Shown here: one piece after another, positions 15,131-24,250 of the stretch
Position numbering within the stretch: the first letter of the stretch is position 1
Layout of the letters: the number at the start of each line of letters is the position of its first letter
Origin: Verrucomicrobiaceae bacterium E54
Lineage (GTDB): Bacteria > Verrucomicrobiota > Verrucomicrobiia > Verrucomicrobiales > Akkermansiaceae
Assembly (NCBI GenBank): GCA_022548915.1
Contig: JAKZES010000004.1
Span: 62,001-126,000 of the forward strand
DNA length: 64,000 bases
Reading direction: 5' to 3'
Notes under the pieces: generated by a model
Told to the model about the DNA's origin: nothing
The model's input: only the letters and a program-made list of their open reading frames with translations
Databases searched by the model: none
Program-made: the position numbers and the translations under genes

Positions 15131-15299
15131 CGGGCGCTGGAAGTCTCCCCCTCCGGCGCCCGCGCTTTTTCAGGGCGGTGGGCACGGACGCGATCACGTA
15201 ATGGCCGGACCGGGGACGACGTGACAGGGTCGTCACGTAAGGAAGCACTGCCCCCGCAAAGGGCCCACGGACGCCGGATGTTTCCCCCTTCGGCGTCCG
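15131..15299. repeat. Two copies of a covarying hairpin; the first may act as a terminator
   Basis: Units 15131-15162 and 15268-15299 are both 32 bases long and align without gaps. They share the loop side (GGA-T/A-GT-C/T-TCCCCCT). A G-C pair in the first (positions 4 and 29 of the unit) is an A-T pair in the second, and a T-G pair is C-G in the second. The stems are therefore conserved while the sequence changes. The first unit is followed by TTTTT at 15166-15170, as in a rho-independent terminator, and its 5' arm overlaps GCACGGG (15128-15134), which can alternatively pair with CCCGTGC at 15097-15103. Confidence 0.6.
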
Positions 15300-15564
15300 T
15301 GGACATTCCTTCACGGAATCGGTGGAAAGCGCGGACAGGAATTGGAACCCGGCGGCGGCCCGGAGAGCGGGGATGGAGCCGGAAATCGGAGCGGTTCGTC
15401 GGCGGATGGGAGATCCCAGAGGTCTTCCTTGGATTGAGTCTCAATAATGATTACCCCCGCGCGATTTTTCAGAAATCCAGCGGTTTTTGCGGTTGCCAGC
15501 ATCGGGTTCGTTTGCAACATCGGCGCGCCCCGCCGGACCCCTGTGCCGGAGGGACCTGAAAATT

Positions 15565-15586
15565 GCTTGTGAAAATTTTCACAAGC
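15565..15586. promoter_or_regulatory. 22-base perfect palindrome matching TGTGA-N6-TCACA, upstream of actA
   Basis: The palindrome is perfect over 22 bases and contains TGTGA-N6-TCACA at 15568-15583, the Crp/Fnr-superfamily consensus established for E. coli CRP. It ends 41 bases before the actA start. A possible -35/-10 pair (TTGTGA at 15567, 17-base spacer, TGTTTT at 15590) overlaps it. It is most likely the operator of the respiratory operon. The cognate regulator is not in the window. Confidence 0.65.
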
Positions 15587-15627
15587 TCCTGTTTTCCCCG
15601 CCGCCGAGCATCCTGTCGACGATCACC

Positions 15628-16326
15628 ATGGCCAATTTCTTCCCGCGCTGGACCAATCTCCTGCCCTTCAAGATCGGAATCTGCGTGATCACTCTCGGCA
15701 TCGGTGTGGTTGCCGGGTTCACCTATTACGCGACGCCGAAAACCCTCGCGGTCGGCTACCAGCCGTCGCAGCCGATTCCGTTCTCCCACCGCATCCACAG
15801 CGAGCAGTTGGGCATCGACTGCCGCTACTGCCACTCCTTCGTCGACGTCTCGGGTCACTCGAACGTGCCGACCTCGAACACCTGCTGGAACTGCCACCAG
15901 CACGTCCAGCAGGAGAGTCCGAAGCTCCAGCCGCTGCGCGACCGCTTCAATCCGGACCACCCGGACTTCGGCAAGCCGGTCGAGTGGGTGCGCATCCACA
16001 AGGTGCCGGACTACGCCTACTTCAACCACGCCGCCCACGTGAACCGCGGCATTTCCTGCCAGAGCTGCCACGGGCGGGTCGACCAGATGGAGGTCGTTTA
16101 CCAGGCCGAGAACCTGTCGATGGGCTGGTGCCTCGAATGCCACCGGGCACCGGAGAAGCACCTGCGGCCGATGGAGGAGATCTTCAATTTCGAGTATGGC
16201 GACGGCGACGTGGCCAAGTACGTCGCCAACGACGAGGGCGTCACGACCACCGAGGACCTCGGGCTGAAGCTCAAGGAGTTGTGGCAGGTCCAGCCCCGCG
16301 AGTCCTGCGCCACCTGCCACCACTGA
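15628..16326 (+). CDS. actA: Alternative complex III subunit A, pentaheme cytochrome c
   Basis: A 232-residue membrane-anchored multiheme cytochrome. An uncleaved or signal-anchor helix (about 15-32) is followed by five CXXCH motifs: CRYCH, CWNCH, CQSCH, CLECH and a C-terminal CATCH. Five hemes match the known ActA subunit of alternative complex III, which passes electrons from the quinol-oxidising core toward the monoheme subunit and the oxidase on the periplasmic face. The ATG at 15628 gives the typical short N-terminus; upstream frame sequence covers the palindrome region. First gene of the act operon. Confidence 0.95.
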   Translation: MANFFPRWTNLLPFKIGICVITLGIGVVAGFTYYATPKTLAVGYQPSQPIPFSHRIHSEQLGIDCRYCHSFVDVSGHSNVPTSNTCWNCHQHVQQESPKLQPLRDRFNPDHPDFGKPVEWVRIHKVPDYAYFNHAAHVNRGISCQSCHGRVDQMEVVYQAENLSMGWCLECHRAPEKHLRPMEEIFNFEYGDGDVAKYVANDEGVTTTEDLGLKLKELWQVQPRESCATCHH

Positions 16327-16348
16327 TTTCATTTTCTTTCGCCCACCC

Positions 16349-19300
16349 ATGAGCAAACGCATCTGGCAACACCCCGAACTGCCCGCCGACGAAAACACCG
16401 TCGCCTGGCGCAGCACGGGCCAGCTCGAGAACACCGCCGACTTCCGCGAGTGGCTGGAACGCGAGTTCCCCCGCGGGGCCGCCGAAATGGCGAACCAGGA
16501 GGAGGCCGAAACCTCCCGCCGGAGCTTCCTCAAGCTGATGGGGGCCTCGACCGCGCTGGCCGGCTTCGGCATGGCCGCGTGCCGACGCCCCGAGGCCCAC
16601 ATCCTTCCCTACGCTCAGGCGCCCGAGTGGGTGATCCCCGGCAAGGCGACCTACTATGCGAGCAGTTTCCCCCGCATGGGCGGGGCCACGCCGCTGGTCG
16701 TGACCTCCTTCGAGGGCCGCCCGACCAAGCTGGCGCCGAACACGCTGCACCCGGATCATGCCGGCACCGACTCCTTCGCCCAGGCCTCGGTGCTCGACCT
16801 TTATTCGCCATACCGCTCGACCCGCGTGCTCCGCAACGGCCAGCCGTCGTCGCGCAAGGACTTCGAGGTCGCCTTCACCGCGCTGGCGAAGGACACCGGT
16901 GCCAAGGTAGGATTCCTCTTCGGGCGCGACGATTCGCCGACCCGTGCCCGCCTGCGCAAGGAACTCGCCGCGAAGTTCTCCAACGCCCGCTTCTACGGCT
17001 ACGAGGCGCTCGAGGGCGAGGCCCACAAGGCGGCGGGCGACGGCAAGGGCTACGTGGCCGATTTTGCCAAGGCGGACCGCATCGTTTCCCTCGACTGCGA
17101 TTTCGCCGGCCTCGATCCCGTGGGTCCGGTGACGCCGTTCTTCGACCGCCGCAAGCCGGAGGGCAAGGACTACGACAAGCCCGCCTCACAGGACGGGCTC
17201 AACCGCCTCTATGCAGTGGAAAGCGGCTTCTCGCTGACCGGCGGGATGGCGGATCACCGCCTGAGAATCAAGCCGAGCCAGTTGCTGCAGGTCGCCGCCC
17301 ATATCGCCCGTCTGGTCGGTGCCGATGCGCCTGTCGGCGGGGTGGAGGTTCCTGCAAAGTCGCTGCAGGAGTGGATCACGCCCCTGGTCGACGACCTCAA
17401 GGAGCATGCCGGCCGCTCGGCCGTTGTCGCCGGCAGCCGCGCGCCGGAGGTGGTTCATCACTTCGTCGCCGCGATCAATGCCAAGCTCGGCAACGTCGGC
17501 GAGGACAAGCCGCTGCGGTCCGTGCTCACCGGCAACGAGGGCCTGGGTGACATCGAGGCGCTGACCGCCGACCTCGACTCCGGGGCGGTTGAGCACCTGC
17601 TGCTTTTCACCCCGTCCAACCCGGTCTACGACGCTCCTGCCGATCTCAAGTTCGGCGATGCGCTGGCCAAGGCGAAGACCAGCATCCATTTCGGACCACG
17701 GACCGACGCCACCGCCCACCTGTCCACCTGGCACGTTCCCGCCAGCCACTACCTGGAGAGTTGGTCGGACACCCGCAGTGCCAGCGGCGTGCACACGGTG
17801 GTCCAGCCGCTGATTCTGCCGCTCTACGCCGACTGCGCCAGCGAACTGGAGGTGCTCGCGGCCCTGCTTTCCGAGGCAGGCGTGCTGCTCACCGGGGAAG
17901 GGGAGGAAGGAGCCGCCTCGCCGGCCCACGCGGAGGTGCGCAAGACCTTCGCCGGGCTCGCCGGTGACAAGGAGGAGGACTGGAAGAAGTTCCTCCGCGA
18001 CGGCTTCTACGCGGATTCCAAGTATGAGGCCGCCGAGCCTTCACTCGATTCCGCAAAGGCGAGCGAGCTGGTGGCCAAGGCCCCGAAGGCCGTGGACGGC
18101 GGGCTCGAGGTCATCTTCGCCACCGACGGCTCCATCTACGACGGCCGCTGGATCGACAACGGCTGGCTCCAGGAAGCACCCGATCCGATTTCAAAGGTCT
18201 CTTGGGACAACGTCGCGCTGATCGCCCCGAAGACAGCCAAGAAGCTCGGCATCTACGACAAGATCGTGAAGCTGGAGACGCCGACGGCTGCCAAGCCGGA
18301 GGACGGCGAGGGCCAGCACCGCAGCGGGCAATTGGTGAAGATCAAGGTCAACGGTGTCGAAATGGAGCTTCCGGTGCAGATTGGCTTCGGCCAGGCCGAG
18401 GACACCGTCATCGTCTCGCTCGGATACGGTCAGGGTTTCAATGCCGACGACGAACTCGGCCGTGGCCCGCTCAACGAGAGCCACGTCGGCCTGGTCGGCG
18501 TGAACAGCGGGTTCAACGTCTATCCTCTGCGGACGAAAGACACCGGGTATTTTGCCGCAGTGGAAGGAACGCTCGTGGCGACCGGCACCCGCTACTCGAT
18601 CGCCGCCGTGCAGGAGCACCACTCCATGTATGGCCGGGCGCTTGCCCGCGAGGTTTCGACCCTCGAGGACAAGAAGAAGGGCGACTTCGAGCAGCAGCTC
18701 GCGAGCGTCAAGAAGCACGGCATGGATTCCCACATCCCGCCGAACATCTCCCTCTACAAGCCCGCCAACCCGACCGATCCGCTTCACCAGTGGGGCATGT
18801 CGATCGACCTCAGCTCGTGCATGGGCTGCAACGCCTGCCTCGTGGCCTGCCAGGCTGAGAACAACATCCCGATCGTCGGCAAGGAGCAGCTCGCCATGGG
18901 CCGCGAGATGCACTGGATCCGCATGGACCGCTACTTTGCCGTCCAGCCGCTCAAGGACGACGAGGGCAACTACGTCAAGGAGGACGGCGAGAAGGTCTAC
19001 GACGAGGAAAACATCGAGCTGATTCCGCAGCCGGTGGCCTGCGTCCAGTGCGAATCCGCTCCCTGCGAGACGGTCTGCCCGGTGAACGCCACGGTGCACA
19101 CCGAGGACGGCCTCAACGCGATGGCCTACAACCGCTGCATCGGCACCCGCTACTGCGCCAACAACTGTCCGTACAAGGCGCGCCGCTTCAACTTCTTCGA
19201 CTACAACAAGCGCAACCCGCTCGTTCCCCACAACCTCTACCGCGGGCCGCTCGGCGAGAAACAGGTCGGCACCGCGCCGCACCTCCAGCGCAACCCGAAC

Positions 19301-19762
19301 GTGTCCGTCCGGATGCGCGGGGTTATGGAAAAGTGCACCTACTGCGTCCAGCGCCTGAAGGATTCCCAGATCCGCCAGAAGCGCCGCCAGAAGCAGGAGT
19401 CGCTCGCCAGCGGCGATTCGGCGTCGACGAAGATCGGCACGCCGGAGCTTCGCATCCCGGTTGATTCGGTGAAGGTGGCCTGCCAGGAAGCCTGCCCCGC
19501 CGATGCGATCGCCTTCGGCAACCTGCTCGATCCCGACTCGCGCATGACCCGGGCCAAGGGCAACGACATGAAGTCGATCCGGGACATCGTGGGTGAGGAC
19601 GAGTTCGAGAAGATCAAGGTCAAGGGTCTCGACCGGAACTACGACCTTCTCAACTACATCGGCACCCGCCCGCGAACCAGCTATCTGGCCCGCGTGAAGA
19701 ATCCGAACAAAGCCATGCCCGGTGCCCAGAGCATCGGCAAAGCCACCATTCACATGCACTAG
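16349..19762 (+). CDS. actB: Alternative complex III subunit B, molybdopterin-oxidoreductase-like / iron-sulfur fusion
   Basis: An 1137-residue periplasmic subunit. A Tat-type signal (TSRRSFLKLMGASTALAGFGMAAC, about 51-75) precedes a molybdopterin-oxidoreductase-like region (about 80-760). In known complexes this region lacks the cofactor. A ferredoxin-like domain starts near 820, with cysteine clusters CMGCNACLVACQ, CVQCESAPCETVCP, CIGTRYCANNCPYKARR, CTYCVQR and CQEACPADAI. This fits the fused ActB1-ActB2 form carrying a chain of Fe-S clusters. It follows actA after 22 bases and precedes a gap with an inverted repeat. Confidence 0.94.
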   Translation: MSKRIWQHPELPADENTVAWRSTGQLENTADFREWLEREFPRGAAEMANQEEAETSRRSFLKLMGASTALAGFGMAACRRPEAHILPYAQAPEWVIPGKATYYASSFPRMGGATPLVVTSFEGRPTKLAPNTLHPDHAGTDSFAQASVLDLYSPYRSTRVLRNGQPSSRKDFEVAFTALAKDTGAKVGFLFGRDDSPTRARLRKELAAKFSNARFYGYEALEGEAHKAAGDGKGYVADFAKADRIVSLDCDFAGLDPVGPVTPFFDRRKPEGKDYDKPASQDGLNRLYAVESGFSLTGGMADHRLRIKPSQLLQVAAHIARLVGADAPVGGVEVPAKSLQEWITPLVDDLKEHAGRSAVVAGSRAPEVVHHFVAAINAKLGNVGEDKPLRSVLTGNEGLGDIEALTADLDSGAVEHLLLFTPSNPVYDAPADLKFGDALAKAKTSIHFGPRTDATAHLSTWHVPASHYLESWSDTRSASGVHTVVQPLILPLYADCASELEVLAALLSEAGVLLTGEGEEGAASPAHAEVRKTFAGLAGDKEEDWKKFLRDGFYADSKYEAAEPSLDSAKASELVAKAPKAVDGGLEVIFATDGSIYDGRWIDNGWLQEAPDPISKVSWDNVALIAPKTAKKLGIYDKIVKLETPTAAKPEDGEGQHRSGQLVKIKVNGVEMELPVQIGFGQAEDTVIVSLGYGQGFNADDELGRGPLNESHVGLVGVNSGFNVYPLRTKDTGYFAAVEGTLVATGTRYSIAAVQEHHSMYGRALAREVSTLEDKKKGDFEQQLASVKKHGMDSHIPPNISLYKPANPTDPLHQWGMSIDLSSCMGCNACLVACQAENNIPIVGKEQLAMGREMHWIRMDRYFAVQPLKDDEGNYVKEDGEKVYDEENIELIPQPVACVQCESAPCETVCPVNATVHTEDGLNAMAYNRCIGTRYCANNCPYKARRFNFFDYNKRNPLVPHNLYRGPLGEKQVGTAPHLQRNPNVSVRMRGVMEKCTYCVQRLKDSQIRQKRRQKQESLASGDSASTKIGTPELRIPVDSVKVACQEACPADAIAFGNLLDPDSRMTRAKGNDMKSIRDIVGEDEFEKIKVKGLDRNYDLLNYIGTRPRTSYLARVKNPNKAMPGAQSIGKATIHMH

Positions 19763-19764
19763 TC

Positions 19765-19908
19765 GAGACGGAAGACTTCAAGACTGAAGACGAAAGATCT
19801 GATCCCGAAAAAGTATTCCACCCATCTCATGCGAAGCTCGCATCCCGTGAAAACCGCGACTCAGGCTTGCTCAAGTCTTCGGTCTTCTGTCTTCGAGTCT
19901 TCCGTCTC
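19765..19908. repeat. Inverted repeat of reiterated GAAGAC words between actB and actC
   Basis: The arms 19765-19791 and 19882-19908 are reverse complements with 24 of 27 matches. The arms are built of repeated GAAGAC / AAGAC words. The 162-base gap 19763-19924 contains nothing else recognisable. The RNA could form a long stem enclosing about 90 bases just upstream of actC. Confidence 0.65.
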
Positions 19909-19924
19909 CAACTGATTTCCCAAG

Positions 19925-21409
<1,485 letters not shown>

Positions 21410-21414
21410 TGGAA

Positions 21415-21446
21415 TTGGAACCTGGAACTTCGAACTTGGAACTTTC
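21415..21446. repeat. Short intergenic repeat (GGAACTT family), copy 1
   Basis: The actC-actD gap is filled by reiterated GGAACTT/GAACTT words. This 32-base segment is a reverse-complement match (26 of 32) to 22014-22045 on the far side of actD, so actD is flanked by inverted copies. Confidence 0.55.
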
Positions 21447-21449
21447 ACC

Positions 21450-22004
21450 GTGAGTACCACCCGCAAACGAGTTTACGGCTACCTTGCCGAGTTCAAGAGC
21501 GCCTCCGCCCTCTACAAGGCCGCGGAACAGGTGCGTGATGCCGGTTTCCGCAAGTGGGACTGCCATTCGCCCTATCCGATCCACGGTCTCGACGGCGCGA
21601 TGGGGATCAAGCGCTCGATCCTGCCCTGGTTCGTCTTCTTCGGCGGCATGACCGGCCTCGCGACGGGATTCTTCCTCGCCTACATCACGCAGGTGCAGAT
21701 CTACCCGACGGTGGTCCAGTCGAAGCCGACCAACATCTTCACCGTGCCGGCCTTCTTCCCGCCGATGTTCGAGCTGACCATCCTGTTCTCCGGGTTCACC
21801 GTGCTCTTCGGGCTGCTGGCGCTGATCAAGCTGCCCCGGCTCAACCACCCGCTCTTCGCCAGCCGCCAGTTCCATCGGGCGACCGACGACGCCTTCTTCA
21901 TCGCCATCGAGGCCCGCGATCCGAAATTCAGCCCCGACGGCACCCGCTCGCTTCTCGAAGAGGCCGGTGGATCCAACATCGAACTCATCGAGGAGGAGGA
22001 CTGA
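21450..22004 (+). CDS. actD: Alternative complex III subunit D (DUF3341)
   Basis: A 184-residue membrane protein of the DUF3341 family. A soluble N-terminal part (YGYLAEFKSASALYKAAEQVRDAGFRKWDCHSPYPIHGLDGAMG) precedes two membrane helices (about 55-80 and 95-125) and a soluble tail containing FHRATDDAFFIAIEARDPKFS. ActD is an accessory membrane subunit of alternative complex III. It starts at GTG 21450 directly after a short repeat segment. It is in the usual position between actC and actE. Confidence 0.92.
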   Translation: MSTTRKRVYGYLAEFKSASALYKAAEQVRDAGFRKWDCHSPYPIHGLDGAMGIKRSILPWFVFFGGMTGLATGFFLAYITQVQIYPTVVQSKPTNIFTVPAFFPPMFELTILFSGFTVLFGLLALIKLPRLNHPLFASRQFHRATDDAFFIAIEARDPKFSPDGTRSLLEEAGGSNIELIEEED

Positions 22005-22013
22005 CCGCTGCGC

Positions 22014-22104
22014 GGAAGTTCCAAGTGAAAAGTGCCAAGTTCCAACATTCGCCACGCTTCCGCTCCCCAATCCCCCAATTTCCCAATCTGCTAATCTCTC
22101 CGTC
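22014..22104. repeat. Short intergenic repeats between actD and actE (GGAACTT family copy 2, plus CCAAT words)
   Basis: Bases 22014-22045 are the inverted partner of 21415-21446. They are followed by a second reiterated word series (CCCCAATCCCCCAATTTCCCAATC..., 22064-22090) that runs to just before the actE start. The gap contains no other feature. Confidence 0.5.
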
Positions 22105-22113
22105 GAAGACATC

Positions 22114-22815
22114 GTGAAATACTTCTTCCTCGCCTACGCGATCATCGCCGCGCTCGTCATCGGGCTGCTGCCGATGCGCGGTGAAAAGTCGCCGGACACG
22201 CCGCTGCGCCTGTTCCCCGACATGGACGACCAGGACAAGCTGAAGTCCCAGAAGCCGAGCGAGTTCTTCGCCGACGGTGCCGGGGGGCGTCATCCGGTCG
22301 CGGGCACTCATCCACTCGGGTTCCTTCCCGACGGACAGACCGACCTTGGCGGAGTGCCGGAGTATGAATTCGGTGGTGGTGCCGGCTACTACGAGACCGG
22401 TGGTATCGAGGGCTACTATTCCAACGGCATGCCGGAGGAACTCGGCCTGAACGACGACAACGTCGACGCCTTCATCCGCCGCGGGATGGAGGTTTACAAT
22501 GTCAACTGCATGCCCTGCCACGGGGAGTCCGGCGACGGTCTCGGGGTGGCGGCGAGCTACGGCGTGCCCGGCATCGCCAATCTGACCCTCGATAATTTCA
22601 AGCACCCCGGGTATCCGGATGGTCGCCTTTACGACGTGATCACCAACGGCAAGGGCAACATGGGCGGATACAAGCACAACCTGCCGCTGCGCGACCGCTG
22701 GGCGATCGTCGCCTACGTGCGGGCCCTCCAGCTTTCGCGCAAGGCGCCGCTTTCCGAGCCGTCGATCCAGGCGGCCTTCGAAGCCCAACTGAAAGAGGAG
22801 CAAGGCGCCCAGTAA
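22114..22815 (+). CDS. actE: Alternative complex III subunit E, monoheme cytochrome c
   Basis: A 233-residue cytochrome. A signal/anchor segment (KYFFLAYAIIAALVIGLL, 2-19) is followed by a Gly/Tyr-rich linker and one c-type heme motif, CMPCHG, near residue 135, with a downstream Met-containing segment NMGGYKHNLPLRDRWAIVAYVRALQLS. In alternative complex III, ActE is the terminal electron-exit heme or lies near it. Start GTG 22114 is chosen because the hydrophobic N-terminus begins there; upstream frame sequence is intergenic repeat. Confidence 0.92.
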   Translation: MKYFFLAYAIIAALVIGLLPMRGEKSPDTPLRLFPDMDDQDKLKSQKPSEFFADGAGGRHPVAGTHPLGFLPDGQTDLGGVPEYEFGGGAGYYETGGIEGYYSNGMPEELGLNDDNVDAFIRRGMEVYNVNCMPCHGESGDGLGVAASYGVPGIANLTLDNFKHPGYPDGRLYDVITNGKGNMGGYKHNLPLRDRWAIVAYVRALQLSRKAPLSEPSIQAAFEAQLKEEQGAQ

Positions 22816-22828
22816 TCCCAATTTCACC

Positions 22829-24205
22829 ATGGCATCCCATTTCGTCACCTCCGCTGACATCCCCGCCGACGGCGAGCGGCTGCAGAACGCGACCGCGTCG
22901 AAGATCAAGACGGTCTCCGGCGGCCTCTGCGCGCTGCTTTCGCTGGTCAGCGCCGTGCTGCTCTTTTTCGCGCCGGAGTCGGTCAAGGCTCCCTTCGCCT
23001 ATTCCTGGCTCTTTGCCTTCTTCTTCTTCTTCACCCTCGCCATCGGCGGCATCTTCTGGACCCTGCTCCACAATGTCTCCAACTCGGGGTGGGGGACCGC
23101 GGTCCGCCGCGTGATGGAGAACCTGGGCTCGGTGTTCCCCTGGATCTGCCTGTTCGCCATCCCGCTGCTTTGCCCGGCGGTGCAGAAGTACCTCTACGAG
23201 TGGATGAACACCCACCGCGAGGCCGCCGCCATCGACGGAATCTCCACCTTCGAAGCCAATCCGAAGTCGCTCTTCGGCTTCTACGGATCGGAAGCGATGA
23301 AGGCGTGGTTCTACGAGAACCACCACGCGCTGCTGAAGTACAAGGCGTGGTACATGAACCTGTTCGCCTGGTACACGCGGATGATCTTCTACTTCGTGTC
23401 GATGACCCTCGTCATCCGCGGCCTCCGCAAGCTTTCGGTGGCCCAGGACACCGATCCGAATCCCGGCACCAAGCGCCTTTTCCAGGCCCGCTTCCACTCG
23501 ACCTACACCTTCATCCTCTTCGCGATCACCATCACCTTCGCGGCCTTCGACCTGCTGATGGGCCTCGACTTCAAGTGGTTCTCGACGATGTGGGGCGTCT
23601 ACCTCTTCGCCGGTTCCGCGCTGAACTCGATGGCGGTGATCATCATCACGGTCGCCCTGCTGCACCAGGCCGGCTACATGAAGCGGGTGGTGAGCCCCGA
23701 GCACTTCCACATCAAAGGCAAGCTGCTCCTCGCCTTCACCATCTTCTGGGCCTACATCGCCTTCTCGCAGTTCTTCCTGATCTGGTATGCCAACATCACG
23801 GAGGAAACGAGCTACTTCCTGATCCGCAACACCGGCGGTTGGAACACCGCGAACATCTTCCTCGTCTTCGGCCACTTCGTGGTGCCCTTCGTCATCCTGC
23901 TGCAGGCATGGCTGAAGAGGAACCCGAAGATGCTCAGCCTGATGGCGGTCTACATGCTCGTGATGCATGTCGTGGACCTCTACATCATCGTGATTCCGGA
24001 GCGCTCGGTGTCGTTGATGAACATGCTGCCCGAGACTTTCGGTCACGTGACCACGGCGATCCCAGGGGCCTTCTGGGGGGACCTTCTCGCCTTTGTCACG
24101 ATCGGCTCCGGCTTCGTGTTCTTCTTCCTGCGCGCCCTCGGCTCCAACAACCTCTATCCCAACCGCGACCCGCGCATCCTCGAGTCGGCCAACGTCTCGA
24201 ACTGA
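22829..24205 (+). CDS. actF: Alternative complex III subunit F, second NrfD-like membrane subunit
   Basis: A 458-residue integral membrane protein with about ten hydrophobic helices, homologous in layout to ActC but more divergent. Examples are YSWLFAFFFFFTLAIGGIFWTLL, LFAITITFAAFDLLMGLDFKWFSTMWGVYLFAGSALNSMAVIIITVALL and IFLVFGHFVVPFVILLQAWL. The DFKWFSTMWGVYLFAG stretch is typical of ActF. It pairs with ActC in the membrane arm of the complex. It follows actE by 13 bases. Confidence 0.92.
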   Translation: MASHFVTSADIPADGERLQNATASKIKTVSGGLCALLSLVSAVLLFFAPESVKAPFAYSWLFAFFFFFTLAIGGIFWTLLHNVSNSGWGTAVRRVMENLGSVFPWICLFAIPLLCPAVQKYLYEWMNTHREAAAIDGISTFEANPKSLFGFYGSEAMKAWFYENHHALLKYKAWYMNLFAWYTRMIFYFVSMTLVIRGLRKLSVAQDTDPNPGTKRLFQARFHSTYTFILFAITITFAAFDLLMGLDFKWFSTMWGVYLFAGSALNSMAVIIITVALLHQAGYMKRVVSPEHFHIKGKLLLAFTIFWAYIAFSQFFLIWYANITEETSYFLIRNTGGWNTANIFLVFGHFVVPFVILLQAWLKRNPKMLSLMAVYMLVMHVVDLYIIVIPERSVSLMNMLPETFGHVTTAIPGAFWGDLLAFVTIGSGFVFFFLRALGSNNLYPNRDPRILESANVSN

Positions 24206-24206
24206 T

Positions 24207-24246
24207 CAAGGTTTCAGCGTTTCCGTTTTCAGCATTTCAGCTTTTG
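24207..24246. repeat. Reiterated TTTCAGC words upstream of the cytochrome c gene
   Basis: The 45-base actF-cytochrome gap is almost entirely imperfect copies of an 8-9 base TTTCAGCA/TTTCAGCT word. No inverted partner was found in the window. Confidence 0.45.
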
Positions 24247-24250
24247 CCCC

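Larger units (their letters stand above)
14893..15627. other. Repeat-rich intergenic gap between the MoxR operon and the act operon
   Basis: No convincing gene is seen in these 735 bases; the open frames present have no start context or family-like sequence. The gap holds a 26-base inverted repeat whose arms are themselves palindromic (14895-15047), a CCCGTGC/GCACGGG pair (15097-15134), two homologous hairpins with compensatory changes (15131-15162 and 15268-15299), a CGTGAC/GTCACG hairpin near 15215-15236, a 13-base ATTGAG-T-CTCAAT palindrome (15433-15445), and a CRP-type palindrome (15565-15586) just before actA. Confidence 0.8.

Noticed and set aside
15433-15445. ATTGAG-T-CTCAAT palindrome as a Fur box upstream of actA
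   Set aside because: It matches only a fraction of the 19-base Fur consensus, and lies about 180 bases upstream of actA with a better operator nearby.
15074-15559. A possible 161-residue gene in the repeat-rich gap
   Set aside because: The frame crosses several inverted repeats, has no ribosome site and has no protein-like conservation.
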